A stretch of 39,741 bases of DNA, taken from contig CACZAC010000024.1 in assembly GCA_902779125.1 (NCBI GenBank), positions 1-39,741 of the forward strand, read 5' to 3'. The notes beneath the pieces are model-generated. The model was not told where the DNA came from and made no database searches. It saw nothing but the letters and a program-made list of their open reading frames with translations. The translations under genes and the position numbers were made by a program. Positions 1-8,354 of the stretch are shown here, piece after piece (position 1 is the first letter of the stretch; every line of letters begins with the position of its first letter). This DNA comes from an uncultured Bacteroidales bacterium (GTDB lineage: Bacteria > Bacteroidota > Bacteroidia > Bacteroidales > Muribaculaceae).

Positions 1-199
1 CCAGAGATACGTTCTCGGGCAGGAAGATCTCAGTCAACCATGCACTAACATAGGCGTCGAAGTGAGCCTTCACGTCGATGTTAACATTTTTGCCAATCTT
101 GTCCTGGGGGATCTCAAAGTCCTGGCAAACGAAATACTCGCCAGCACACATGCTACCAGCCATCAGGATAGCTGCAAGAGTAAATAAAAATTTCTTCAT
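1..199 (-). CDS. N-terminus of secreted modular protein, cut by window edge
   Basis: The leftward reading frame starts at the ATG at 199 and runs off the left edge, giving 66 residues. It opens with a signal peptide (MKKFLFTLAAILMAGS) and continues into a short beta-rich segment with the words GKNVNIDVKAHFDAYVSAW. The first 99 bases of the window are identical to 1984-2082, inside the N-terminus of the neighbouring paralogue. Signal peptides and upstream sequence differ between the two copies, so they are true paralogues. The family resembles large secreted Bacteroidales proteins in which an adhesin-like head is followed by repeated beta-sandwich modules; that resemblance is from memory. Function unknown. 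Probably exported to the periplasm or surface. Confidence 0.75.
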   Translation of the reverse strand, partial: MKKFLFTLAAILMAGSMCAGEYFVCQDFEIPQDKIGKNVNIDVKAHFDAYVSAWLTEIFLPENVSL

Positions 200-325
200 A
201 ATAAACACAAAAGAATTAGGTTAAATAAAAATATGTAACTAAACACAAATAAATAAACTTAATCTCATCATTCGGGACTCCATGTTCATCCTAATGTTTA
301 GAAGGCACTTCACCCGATACGACCA

Positions 326-356
326 CAAAATTACAACATCTTTTTTAAATAACCAA
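326..356 (-). promoter_or_regulatory. Bacteroidota-type promoter for the partial gene at 1-199
   Basis: On the minus strand, TAATTTTG (333 down to 326) matches the -7 consensus TAnnTTTG. A TTG at 356-354 lies 20 nt upstream in the -33 position. The untranslated leader would be about 120 nt. Confidence 0.5.
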
Positions 357-399
357 TCATTATTCAAAAAAAATTGACTTTTTTTTAAAAAAAAAGGCA

Positions 400-440
400 A
401 AAAAAAGGCGGTCCCAAGAGTGGGGACCGCCTCATTTTTT
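400..440 (-). terminator. Intrinsic terminator after the 466-1977 gene
   Basis: A perfect 9-bp stem, GGCGGTCCC (407-415) with GGGACCGCC (423-431), encloses a 7-nt loop. On the minus strand it is followed by a T-rich tract (400-406), and on the plus strand by TCATTTTTT, so it could work both ways. It lies 26 nt past the stop codon of the leftward gene. Confidence 0.85.
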
Positions 441-465
441 CACCTGCTAAAGGTGGATGAGTGGA

Positions 466-1977
466 TTACTTCATCACCTTAACAGCGCTGGTGGTACCGT
501 CGGTGTAGGTGGTAACGACGATGGTCATGCCGTTAGCCTCCTGCATCTCCTGACCGGTCTTGTCAGCGTTGAGCTCAGCAACATCGGTGTAACCTGCGAT
601 AGCAGCGTAAACGTAGATTTCCTCGTTGCCATTGTCGTCGGTTACAAGGAAGAGACCCATGTTGTAAACACGGCCCAGACCCTTCTCGAGCACGTAGAGG
701 TTCTCGCCCTCATCGGTGGGATTCTGCATAGCATCACCCAGGAATGCGATAGTGCCATCCTCAAGAGCGCCAAACGATACGCCGTTAGCAACTACACGGA
801 AGTTGATGCTGGGACGATTTTCCTCACCATCGCCAAAGTAGTCGAAGCCACCATAAGTCTCATAAGTCAGCGGGAGAATCATGGTGTAGTTACCCTTGTC
901 ATAGATGAAGGGATCCCATACTTCCTGGCCATCGAGGGTGTAGGTTACCAACCAGTAACCAGTGTTGTGATCCTCGGGCTCGGGACCAGGCTCAGTGCCA
1001 GTACCGGGAACAACGACTACGAGCTCAACGGTGCCGCTGATCTCCTTGCCATCCTCCTGAGCGGTAGCAGTGATAACATAGGTTACATCCTCTTCACCCT
1101 GCTCGAAGGTGTAGGGGTTGGTTACTTCCTCACCATCAACATAAACGTGGATGGTACCGTTACCAGTAACATTAACGGTGAAGGTCTCATCGTCATAGTT
1201 GATAACGGGATCGGGAGTCTTCTCGGGCTCGGGAGTGCCGATGCCGGGAACCCAAACGGTCTCAACAGCGGGATCGCTGATCTCCTTGCCATCCTCCTGA
1301 GCGGTAGCGCTTACACCATACTCTTCCTCAAGCTCAGTGCTTGCGATGAAGTAGGTAGCGGTGCCTTCACCCTCAGCAACGAGTTCGTCCTCAACATAGA
1401 GGCAGATGTGGCCGTCACCAGTAGCGGTTACCTGAACACCACCTTCAACCTCTTCCCAGGTGATAACGGGCTTCTCGGTTACCTCGGGAACGACGGGCTT
1501 AACCCACTCGATTTCGCCAGTGAGCGACTTGGGATTGTAACCCTCGGCCTCAACGGTAACAACGATGATGCTGCGACCCTCGTTGATGGTGATGTTGCCA
1601 TCCTCATCGATCGGAGTCTCAACGCCGTTAACGACAACCAGGATGGTTACGTCCTCATCGCCAGTGTAGGTGATGGAAACCTTACCCTCGTCGGTGGGAG
1701 AACCGATAAGGATTTCACCGCTCAGATCCTGGAGCACGGGAGTTGCACCCTCAACGGTGAGCTGAGAGATACCCTCAGCAGCGCGCTGGCTGGAACGGTT
1801 CTCGTTGATCTCGGGACGGCTGTCCTGACCGCAAGAGAAGTCGGTAACGAGCTTAACCTCGCCGCCCTGGAACTCCTCATTAGCCTTAACAACCATGATC
1901 ATCATCTGGTCGTAGTCGCCGGGAGCCCACTTGGCAACACCGTACATCTCGCCATCCTCAGAATACTGAGCAGCCAT
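466..1977 (-). CDS. Body of a broken secreted modular protein (repeated beta-sandwich modules)
   Basis: This frame encodes 503 residues but has no export signal; the signal peptide sits in another frame at 1958-2182. In-frame codons extend upstream to 1983, exactly where the 99-bp repeat ends. The N-terminal part carries VAKWAPGDYDQM, which I recall as the end of the first domain in this Bacteroidales family. Three modules follow at roughly residues 70-160, 165-245 and 250-325. The last two share ATAQEDGKEIS, encoded by an exact 34-bp DNA repeat, and look like chitobiase/beta-hexosaminidase C-terminal-type or Ig-like modules. A distinct domain (about 335-503) ends the protein. The ATG at 1977 is probably not the native start. 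The likely original gene was 466-2182 plus about 50-70 missing codons. Either a real deletion or an assembly join explains it. Function unknown; extracellular adhesion or glycan binding is inference only. Confidence 0.7.
   Translation of the reverse strand: MAAQYSEDGEMYGVAKWAPGDYDQMMIMVVKANEEFQGGEVKLVTDFSCGQDSRPEINENRSSQRAAEGISQLTVEGATPVLQDLSGEILIGSPTDEGKVSITYTGDEDVTILVVVNGVETPIDEDGNITINEGRSIIVVTVEAEGYNPKSLTGEIEWVKPVVPEVTEKPVITWEEVEGGVQVTATGDGHICLYVEDELVAEGEGTATYFIASTELEEEYGVSATAQEDGKEISDPAVETVWVPGIGTPEPEKTPDPVINYDDETFTVNVTGNGTIHVYVDGEEVTNPYTFEQGEEDVTYVITATAQEDGKEISGTVELVVVVPGTGTEPGPEPEDHNTGYWLVTYTLDGQEVWDPFIYDKGNYTMILPLTYETYGGFDYFGDGEENRPSINFRVVANGVSFGALEDGTIAFLGDAMQNPTDEGENLYVLEKGLGRVYNMGLFLVTDDNGNEEIYVYAAIAGYTDVAELNADKTGQEMQEANGMTIVVTTYTDGTTSAVKVMK
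1035..1068 (-). repeat. 34-bp exact direct repeat, copy 1 (copy 2 at 1275-1308)
   Basis: The 34 bases are identical at 1035-1068 and 1275-1308, 240 bp (80 codons) apart and in the same frame. Each encodes the word ATAQEDGKEIS in successive modules of the secreted protein. This suggests recent module duplication or gene conversion. Confidence 0.9.
1275..1308 (-). repeat. 34-bp exact direct repeat, copy 2
   Basis: Identical to 1035-1068 and offset by exactly 80 codons, marking the module period of the secreted protein. Confidence 0.9.
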
Positions 1978-2182
1978 AACAGCCCAGAGATACGTTCTCG
2001 GGCAGGAAGATCTCAGTCAACCATGCACTAACATAGGCGTCGAAGTGAGCCTTCACGTCGATGTTAACATTTTTGCCAATCTGATCCTGAGCGATCTGGG
2101 TGTCTGCACACACGAAATACTCGCCGGCGTACAGGCTACCTGCCATCAGGATAGCAGCAAGAGTAAATAAAAATTTCTTCAT
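1958..2182 (-). pseudogene. N-terminal fragment of the broken secreted modular protein
   Basis: Starts at the ATG at 2182 with signal peptide MKKFLFTLAAILMAGSLYA and follows the first copy closely (GKNVNIDVKAHFDAYVSAW...). It leaves the family sequence at LPENVSL and stops after seven aberrant residues. The body of the protein resumes from codon position 1 at base 1983 in a different frame. Relative to family members I remember, about 50-70 residues between LPEN and the KWAPGDYDQM region are absent. The break falls exactly at the boundary of the 99-bp repeat shared with 1-99. It is either a recombination-derived deletion with frameshift or a misassembly across the repeat. Confidence 0.7.
1984..2082. 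repeat. 99-bp exact repeat of window positions 1-99
   Basis: Bases 1984-2082 equal bases 1-99 with no mismatch. Identity stops at 2083 (G against T). At the other end, 1984 matches the very first base of the window. The repeat encodes the conserved part of the N-terminal domain of two tandem paralogues. Confidence 0.95.
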
Positions 2183-2680
2183 AATTAAAAAAAATTTAAA
2201 AAGTTAATAATAAGAAAAATTTCGTCAATTCAGTTTTGCATTAGAGAAAATCTAGTCTTCATCAAAGTGTTCCGGAATAACTCTCCTGTGTTTATCGTTT
2301 CATATTATCATACTGTAGCAAGAAAACAGATTTGTAAATTATATAAAGAAAAAACCCACGACTAATCTAGCGTGATGAACACAACGTCCAATGACCGACA
2401 CAGATGCCAGTTATAATGTCTAGATTGTCGTAAGCATTTCATATTTAAGTACTTTAGTTTAATAATGGCGGTATTTGTGAAATATAGTTCACTGCAAAGG
2501 TAGCACCTTTTTCAAATTATGGCTCTTTTTACCGCAGAAAAAAATATTAAAAAAACTTAAAACCATCGATCAAAGAAGAAAAGCAGCATCCAAGCGGGAC
2601 TCATGGCAATAGGCTGAGACGCCAGACTGCATGATACTCCCATTTCCTGATAAACAATGGTCCAACACGCCTGGCATCCA
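2183..2680. other. 498-bp intergenic region, AT-rich leader
   Basis: No open frame with coding character is visible. The region holds a leftward -7 element (TACCTTTG, 2502-2495) without a clear -33 partner, followed by about 310 nt of AT-rich leader to the ATG at 2182. No convincing terminator was found directly downstream of the leftward gene ending at 2681. Confidence 0.5.
2495..2502 (-). promoter_or_regulatory. -7 element for the 466-2182 gene
   Basis: TACCTTTG on the minus strand, within the context TACCTTTGCA typical of Bacteroidota -7 boxes. No TTTG lies at the expected -33 distance, so confidence is moderate. The implied leader is about 300 nt. Confidence 0.4.
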
Positions 2681-3865
2681 CTAGAACAACATCATCACGA
2701 GGACATAGACCCAGTGGGCGACAATGGCTGCAAAGAGTCCGCCGATGGTGTGAGACAGGATGGCACGTGAAGTGAGTTCACGGTAGTGCATCGAGTCGAG
2801 CATAGCGGTGTGGGTGCTCAGGAAACCGCTCCAGCACATGCCGATAGCGGTGAACACGGCGATGGCGTTACCATCGACCCAACCCTCCTGGATAAACTTG
2901 GGCACCAGACCCAAAGCGGCACCCACGGCGCCCAATGCGGTGATGGGGAAGCCGATGAGGTGGGGGTCCTCGAAGCCGAAGAGCCACTGGAAGATGAATC
3001 CGATTTTCTCGCCGAGCCACGGCAGAACAGCGACGCCCTCATAGGCTGCGCCCGTGTAAGTGCCGTCGGCACTGGCCGAGAAGGTGAGAATCATCACGAG
3101 TGACGAGATGATGATGACACCCGGGATGATGGCGAGACCGACGTCAACGCCGGTGCGGCCGCCATCGAGCAGGGAGTTGAGAACGCGCAGGAAGAGCGAC
3201 TTGTATTCCTCGTGCTCGACCTTGAGGTCTTCCTCGGTGAGTTCACAGGCCGGCTCGTCGGCATACTCGGGATGCGATTTCTTGACAAAGTACTGCATGA
3301 GACGCGTGGAGACCATACAGCCGAAGATGGCGCCAATGAGTCCGATAAGGGGCTCCTTGAAGAAACCGTAACCCATCATGAAGATGATGACAATCAAGCC
3401 CATACCGAACGCGGTGCCGAAGTTGGTCAGCGAGATGAACTGGTATTTCTTAAAGTGGGAAGCAAAGCGCTTGTCCTGAGAAAGCGTGATGATAGCAGGG
3501 TTGTCGCTCAAGAACGTGAGCACGGCACCAAGCGACGCCATACCCGGCAGATTGAACAGGGGCTTCATCAAGGGTCTCAAGCCCTTCTCCAGAAGTTCAA
3601 CGACACCGAACTCGACAAAGAGGCGTCCGATGGCTCCAGTGACGACACAGACCGCCATAAGGAAGAAACAAGTGTTCAACAGAAGGTCATGGGCGGTGTG
3701 CATGACGGTATTGAGCATATTGGCGGCGCCCATTTTGACCGCAAGACCGCCAAAGAGGAGAACAACAATAGACAGACAAATGACGCCACTAAGGCGGTGG
3801 CGGGCTCGCTTCAACGAACGGAAGTACCGTTTTGTGAGCGACATGTGCATTCGACGCATTCTCAT
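2681..3865 (-). CDS. Gate/nucleoside-recognition-domain inner membrane protein
   Basis: Encodes 394 residues of a polytopic inner-membrane protein with about eight to ten hydrophobic segments. Conserved-looking blocks are LPGMASLGAVLTFLSDNPAII (about residues 106-126) and LTNFGTAFGMGLIVIIF (about 146-162). These match my memory of the nucleoside-recognition 'Gate' family (SpmA/SpmB-related; CD0519/CD1768-type membrane proteins). A polar cytoplasmic loop rich in E and K lies near residues 200-225. The substrate is unknown; transport of a small solute is inference. The N-terminus offers several Met codons (M1, M3, M6, M8), and the exact start is unsettled. It is probably monocistronic, with its own promoter 40-50 nt upstream. 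Confidence 0.7.
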   Translation of the reverse strand: MRMRRMHMSLTKRYFRSLKRARHRLSGVICLSIVVLLFGGLAVKMGAANMLNTVMHTAHDLLLNTCFFLMAVCVVTGAIGRLFVEFGVVELLEKGLRPLMKPLFNLPGMASLGAVLTFLSDNPAIITLSQDKRFASHFKKYQFISLTNFGTAFGMGLIVIIFMMGYGFFKEPLIGLIGAIFGCMVSTRLMQYFVKKSHPEYADEPACELTEEDLKVEHEEYKSLFLRVLNSLLDGGRTGVDVGLAIIPGVIIISSLVMILTFSASADGTYTGAAYEGVAVLPWLGEKIGFIFQWLFGFEDPHLIGFPITALGAVGAALGLVPKFIQEGWVDGNAIAVFTAIGMCWSGFLSTHTAMLDSMHYRELTSRAILSHTIGGLFAAIVAHWVYVLVMMLF

Positions 3866-3908
3866 GATTTAAGTCACAGTTTATAGTTTCCAGTGGTTAA
3901 AAACGCAG

Positions 3909-3916
3909 CAAAGGTA
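3909..3916 (-). promoter_or_regulatory. -7 element upstream of the Gate-domain gene
   Basis: TACCTTTG reads leftward at 3916-3909 in the context TACCTTTGCT. A TTG at 3945-3943 is 26 nt upstream, longer than the usual 19-21, so the -33 element is poor. The expected leader is about 35-45 nt. Confidence 0.45.
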
Positions 3917-3982
3917 GAGAAAAGTTTTGAAGTGAGGGTTATCAAGAGGGATTTTTTCTTTTTTCTTGCTTGGTTGGACCTA

Positions 3983-4022
3983 GTCAGACAAAGTCAGACA
4001 AGGTCGGACAAGGTCGGGCAAC
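3983..4022. repeat. Four tandem decanucleotide repeats
   Basis: Four consecutive 10-bp units: GTCAGACAAA, GTCAGACAAG, GTCGGACAAG, GTCGGGCAAC. Each differs from the next by one or two substitutions. They lie between the promoter of the Gate-domain gene and the 3' end of the outer-membrane barrel gene. The stepwise drift suggests slippage followed by point mutation. Role unknown. Confidence 0.85.
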
Positions 4023-4028
4023 AGCAGG

Positions 4029-4063
4029 CACCGGCAGAACACTGGTGGCGTGTCCTGCCGGTG
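4029..4063 (-). terminator. Strong hairpin downstream of the outer-membrane barrel gene
   Basis: CACCGGCAG (4029-4037) pairs with CTGCCGGTG (4055-4063), and an inner ACAC/GTGT helix leaves a 7-nt loop. It lies 25 nt past the stop codon of the leftward barrel gene. No T tract follows on the minus strand, so it may act in 3'-end stabilisation rather than as a classical intrinsic terminator. Confidence 0.5.
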
Positions 4064-4087
4064 GCCTTGTAAAATGCTATACTTTTA

Positions 4088-6925
4088 TCAGAAGGGGGGA
4101 CGTCCGCCAGGGCGACCACCACCAGGGCGACCACCACCCAGAGGTCCGAAGCGACCAGGCCCGAAGTTATCCTGGTTGCGGTCCTTGGGTAGCTCACCCT
4201 TCTTGAAGGTAGTGAACCGGTAAGTAAACGTGAGCATGCCGTAGCGACCCAGGGAGTTGTAGATGACATCGTCGATATAGTTGGCGGTAACGTTGCGGTA
4301 CACGCTCTTGCGCTGGCCCAGGATGTCATAGACCGAGATGGTCAAGGCAGCCTGCTTGTCGCGCAGGAACTGATAAGCAAGCGAACCGTTCCACAACCAC
4401 TGCTTGGTGTTATAGCCAGCGCTGTAACCGCTGGTGGTGCTATAGCTCAAGTCGGTGCTGATGACCAGGCCGAAGGGAGCCGAATAGGTGCCGTTGAACA
4501 TGCCGCCCCAGGTGTGGAGGTTGCGGTTGCTGGTCGTCTGCACGGTATTGGTGGTGTTCTGGAAGCTGTAGCGCGGACGGATTTCCAGATCAAAGACACT
4601 ATTGCGGAATGCCAGACCAGGTGAGTAGTTGATATTGAACGTGTTACTGCGGTTCTCGATGTCGTTGTTGATACCCTTGGTCACCGAGTAGCGCATGAAC
4701 ATGTGACTTGAGAAATACCACACCTTGCTGGCTCCGAAGGGGAAACTCAACATATTCATCGCCATGGCGTTCCAGATGCCATTCACGTTGGTATAACTGG
4801 TCATGCGACCACCCGTGGTGGCGTCATAGGTCGTGGTCGATACAATGCTGTTCTGGGAGAAGTCCACGTTCACCATAGCCATGATGCTGCGCTGGGCACC
4901 CTGAGCGAAGTCACCGAAACGCAGGTTGATGTTGTGGGTAAAGGTGGGTTTCAACTCAGGATTACCGATGACGATGTTCAACGGGTTGCTCACGTCGGCA
5001 ACAGGTTGCAACTGAGCGATGCTGGGCTGGTTGGCCCTCAAGCGGTAGTTGAAATTGAGGTTGCGCGTATCGGTGAACTTGTAGCGGAAACGGGCGTATG
5101 GAGCCACCGACCATGCCCAACGCTCCTTGATGTCACGGGCACTGTTGATGAGGTCCTTGCTCTTGGACATGGCGCTATTGACACTGATGCCCACATTGAG
5201 GTTATAGGCCTTGCGCACCTGACGGAAACCGGCACTGAACTCCTGATTGTAGAACGTGTTGCGGAAACTGTTGCTCAACGATTCGTCCCACTCTGAATCG
5301 GTAATGGTACCACCAGGCCACACTCCGGTGCGGTCGTTGTCATATACCAACTTGTCGCTCGTGGTATAGCGGTAATTGCCGCGGTAGGAGAGCTCGAGGA
5401 AACGGGCATTCTTGACATCGCCGATGGGCTCGGTCCACGAGAGGCGTCCCGTCACGTTATGCGTCTTGCGACGGTTGTTGGCCGTCTGGTCGATGAGTTC
5501 GTCCTCATCGGGTAAGAGGTAGTAGGTATTGTCGGTGTAAGTATCACCGTCCTCACGCACATCGCTATAGCGGTAGTTGAGCATCAAGCTCTGGCTGCGG
5601 CCGGGATGACTGGCGACCTTGTGGTTGTAAATCAGTCGTGCTCCCCACTCGTAGCTCTTGCCATCGTTGAAGAAGTTGCTCAAACTGCGGTTGACATAGG
5701 TCCTCGCGGCATCGCCAGCACGGGTGAGCGACGTGTCGCCACGCTCGCTCTTGTTGAAGTTGAACGAGAAATTGGGGCGGAAATCAATGGTGTTGTTGCT
5801 GTCCACTTCCCACTTGATGCGGAAGTCACCTCGCAGGTTGTGGCTCTTGTCGCGAGCGGCAGTGTTGGCATCGTAGTAGCTCGTTGAGTCCTCAAACAGG
5901 TACTGACGAGCCGTCTTGGTGCGCGTATCGCGGTCGCTGTGGCTATACATGATGTCACCGCCCACACGGAAGTGGTCATCCTCCTTGCTGCCAACGTTGA
6001 AGTTGATACCCGCATACTGCGAAGTGGTCACGCCACGGTCACCACCAAAGCGCTGGAAACGCCCTGATGCGCCGTCCCCGAAGCCCAAATTATTCACGTT
6101 ATTGCCACCGCCCAAGATGGTAAACTGGTTACCGTCGCGGAAGTGGTTAATCATCACATTGCCGGCATAGCGCTTGTCGGTGCCGTATCCGGCATTGACG
6201 GTGCCAAACCAGCCGTTGTTCATGCCTTTCTTGACGGTAAGGTTGATGACGGTCTCGTCGTCGCCGTCATCCACACCGGTCAGACGCGCCAGATCGCTCT
6301 TGCGGTCAATGACCTGGAGCTTGTTAATCATGTCGGCAGGGATGTTCTTGCTGGCCACCGTGGGGTCTTCGCTGAAGAATTCCTTGCCGTCGATGAGGAT
6401 TTTCTTCACCTCTTTACCATTGGCGGTAATTTTGCCGTCGGTGCCCACTTCCACGCCCGGCAGACGCTTGAGCAGGTCCTCGACCACGGCGTTGGCCTGG
6501 GTCTTATAGGTGTCGGCATTGAACTCGATGGTATCTTCCTTGACGACGATAGCGCTTTTAACACCGACGACTACAGCCTCTTTAAGCATAATGGTGTTAG
6601 GATCCATCTTGACCACGCCGATGTTCACGTCTCGGCCATCCTCGCCGACGGTGACGTGCTTGATGACATCGTCATAGCCCATGTAAGAGAAGCGCAACAG
6701 GTACTTACCGGCCTTTACGCCCTTGATGTTAAAGACGCCATTTATGTCGGTCGTGGTACCCTTAACAAAGGTACTGTCCTTGTTGGCCATAAGAAGCCTG
6801 ACGGTGGCCTCCACCATCTCGGTCGTGTCCTGAGAATCGACCAGGACACCATTGATGACCGCAGCATGTGAAAGCAGCGGGAACAAGCAACTCACGGCGA
6901 TGAAAAGGGATATGATTTTTTTCAT
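4088..6925 (-). CDS. TonB-receptor-like outer-membrane beta-barrel protein (OMP_b-brl_3 type)
   Basis: Encodes 945 residues from the ATG at 6925; the frame is open 15 codons further upstream, but the signal peptide MKKIISLFIAVSCLFPLLSHA fixes this start. After it come a carboxypeptidase-regulatory-like beta-sandwich (about 22-105, with GVFNIKGVKAGKYLLRFSYMGYDD) and a plug-like domain (about 110-215, with VEDLLKRLPGVEVGTDGKI). The rest is a long barrel region rich in alternating aromatic strands. It ends in a low-complexity Gly/Pro/Arg tail encoded by short tandem repeats near 4110-4140. This is the usual plan of SusC-like or OMP_b-brl_3 barrels, but no SusD partner is adjacent, so glycan uptake is not indicated. 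Substrate unknown. It has its own well-formed promoter. Confidence 0.85.
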   Translation of the reverse strand: MKKIISLFIAVSCLFPLLSHAAVINGVLVDSQDTTEMVEATVRLLMANKDSTFVKGTTTDINGVFNIKGVKAGKYLLRFSYMGYDDVIKHVTVGEDGRDVNIGVVKMDPNTIMLKEAVVVGVKSAIVVKEDTIEFNADTYKTQANAVVEDLLKRLPGVEVGTDGKITANGKEVKKILIDGKEFFSEDPTVASKNIPADMINKLQVIDRKSDLARLTGVDDGDDETVINLTVKKGMNNGWFGTVNAGYGTDKRYAGNVMINHFRDGNQFTILGGGNNVNNLGFGDGASGRFQRFGGDRGVTTSQYAGINFNVGSKEDDHFRVGGDIMYSHSDRDTRTKTARQYLFEDSTSYYDANTAARDKSHNLRGDFRIKWEVDSNNTIDFRPNFSFNFNKSERGDTSLTRAGDAARTYVNRSLSNFFNDGKSYEWGARLIYNHKVASHPGRSQSLMLNYRYSDVREDGDTYTDNTYYLLPDEDELIDQTANNRRKTHNVTGRLSWTEPIGDVKNARFLELSYRGNYRYTTSDKLVYDNDRTGVWPGGTITDSEWDESLSNSFRNTFYNQEFSAGFRQVRKAYNLNVGISVNSAMSKSKDLINSARDIKERWAWSVAPYARFRYKFTDTRNLNFNYRLRANQPSIAQLQPVADVSNPLNIVIGNPELKPTFTHNINLRFGDFAQGAQRSIMAMVNVDFSQNSIVSTTTYDATTGGRMTSYTNVNGIWNAMAMNMLSFPFGASKVWYFSSHMFMRYSVTKGINNDIENRSNTFNINYSPGLAFRNSVFDLEIRPRYSFQNTTNTVQTTSNRNLHTWGGMFNGTYSAPFGLVISTDLSYSTTSGYSAGYNTKQWLWNGSLAYQFLRDKQAALTISVYDILGQRKSVYRNVTANYIDDVIYNSLGRYGMLTFTYRFTTFKKGELPKDRNQDNFGPGRFGPLGGGRPGGGRPGGRPPF

Positions 6926-6967
6926 TTCGATGTGTATGATAGTTACATAATGTGTGGTTTGATGGCG

Positions 6968-6999
6968 CAAAATTACTTGAAAGCGGTAAACAGTACAAA
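6968..6999 (-). promoter_or_regulatory. Promoter of the outer-membrane barrel gene
   Basis: TTTG at 6999-6996, a 20-nt spacer, then TAATTTTG at 6975-6968 on the minus strand: a full match to the Bacteroidota primary-sigma consensus. The leader is about 35-40 nt to the ATG at 6925. Confidence 0.75.
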
Positions 7000-7095
7000 T
7001 AATTTCGATAATTCCACCTTTTTTATAGACTAATTCGCATAATTATTATTGGAAACTATTGTTGAAGACCTAACATGCGTTTTTATACTCCAAAA

Positions 7096-7128
7096 TTTGT
7101 CTTGATGAAGAAAAAATGAGTAACTTTG
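7096..7128 (+). promoter_or_regulatory. Promoter of the carboxynorspermidine dehydrogenase gene
   Basis: TTTG (7096-7099), a 21-nt spacer, then TAACTTTG (7121-7128). The expected start site is near 7135, giving a leader of roughly 20-25 nt before the ATG at 7158. Confidence 0.8.
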
Positions 7129-7157
7129 CCCACAAATCATTAAGGACTTAGAGAACT

Positions 7158-8354
7158 ATGAGTAAAGTCATTATTATCGGATGCGGTGGCGTCGGCACCG
7201 TATGTGCCCACAAATGTGCGCAAAACCCTGACGTGTTTAATGAAATCGTGATTGCATCGCGCAACCGCGCCAAGTGTGACGCCGTGGCTCGCGCCATCGG
7301 CAAGGACAACATCACCACCGACCAGGTGGATGCCGATGACGTGGACCAGCTCGTGGCATTGCTGGAGCGCCATCGTCCCGACATGGTCATCAATTTGGCT
7401 CTGCCTTATCAGGACCTTACCATCATGGAGGCATGCCTGCGTTGCGGTGTGCACTATCTGGACACCGCCAACTATGAGCCGCGCGATGAGGCACACTTCG
7501 AGTACAGCTGGCAGTGGGCTTATCGCGAGCGCTTCGAGAAGGCAGGACTGACCGCCATCCTGGGCTGCGGCTTTGATCCGGGCGTGAGCGGCGTCTATAC
7601 CGCATACGCTGCCAAGCACCACTTCGGCGAGATGCACACCCTCGACATCGTGGACTGCAACGCCGGCAACCACGGCAAGGCGTTTGCCACTAACTTCAAT
7701 CCCGAAATCAACATCCGCGAGATTACCCAGAAGGGCCGCTATTGGGAGAACGGCAAGTGGATAGAGACAGGTCCGCTGGAAATCCACAAGCCCCTCACCT
7801 ACCCCATGATTGGTCCGCGTGAGAGCTACCTCATGTACCACGAGGAGCTGGAGTCGCTAGTCATCAACTTCCCCACCCTGAGGAGAGCACGCTTCTGGAT
7901 GACCTTCGGTGAGGAGTACTTGACCCACCTGCGCGTTATCCAGGACATCGGCATGGCCAGCATCGAGCCCATCAACTACCAGGGCATGGATATCGTGCCG
8001 CTGCAGTTCCTCAAAGCCGTGCTGCCCAACCCGCAAGACCTGGGTGAGAACTATACCGGCGAGACGAGCATCGGCTGCCGCATTAGCGGTACAGATAAGG
8101 AAGGCAAGCCGTTGACCTACTACATCTACAACAACTGCGACCACCACAAGGCATTCATGGAAACCGGAATGCAGGCCGTCAGCTACACCACTGGTGTTCC
8201 CGCCATGACGGGTGCCATGATGTTCCTCAAGGGACTGTGGAAAAAGCCCGGCGTTCACAACGTCGAGGAATTTGACCCGGATCCGTTCCTGGAAGTGCTC
8301 AACAAGCAGGGCTTGCCCTGGCACGAGCAGTTCAACATCGACCTGGAGGCATAA
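7158..8354 (+). CDS. Carboxynorspermidine/carboxyspermidine dehydrogenase (saccharopine dehydrogenase family)
   Basis: Encodes 398 residues, the usual family length. The N-terminal Rossmann fold carries GCGGVG (residues 8-13), with ASRN after the second strand, as expected for NADP(H) binding. YLDTANYEPRDE and LGCGFDPGVSGVY are typical of the bacterial Lys1-type group that makes carboxy(nor)spermidine. By family knowledge the enzyme reductively condenses aspartate semialdehyde with putrescine or diaminopropane in the alternative, decarboxylase-coupled polyamine pathway. The partner carboxynorspermidine decarboxylase (nspC) is not in this window. The gene stands alone between its own promoter and a strong terminator, so it is probably monocistronic. 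A saccharopine dehydrogenase proper is less likely given the close match to the polyamine group. Confidence 0.88.
   Translation: MSKVIIIGCGGVGTVCAHKCAQNPDVFNEIVIASRNRAKCDAVARAIGKDNITTDQVDADDVDQLVALLERHRPDMVINLALPYQDLTIMEACLRCGVHYLDTANYEPRDEAHFEYSWQWAYRERFEKAGLTAILGCGFDPGVSGVYTAYAAKHHFGEMHTLDIVDCNAGNHGKAFATNFNPEINIREITQKGRYWENGKWIETGPLEIHKPLTYPMIGPRESYLMYHEELESLVINFPTLRRARFWMTFGEEYLTHLRVIQDIGMASIEPINYQGMDIVPLQFLKAVLPNPQDLGENYTGETSIGCRISGTDKEGKPLTYYIYNNCDHHKAFMETGMQAVSYTTGVPAMTGAMMFLKGLWKKPGVHNVEEFDPDPFLEVLNKQGLPWHEQFNIDLEA

Noticed and set aside
457-2031. A 524-residue open frame on the plus strand opposite the secreted modular gene
   Set aside because: Leucine/glycine/valine-rich shadow of the real gene, with no promoter, signal or family feature; the opposite strand has a signal peptide, modules and terminator.
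4088-6925. Polysaccharide utilisation locus based on the SusC-like barrel
   Set aside because: No SusD-like lipoprotein, glycoside hydrolase or hybrid sensor lies next to it.
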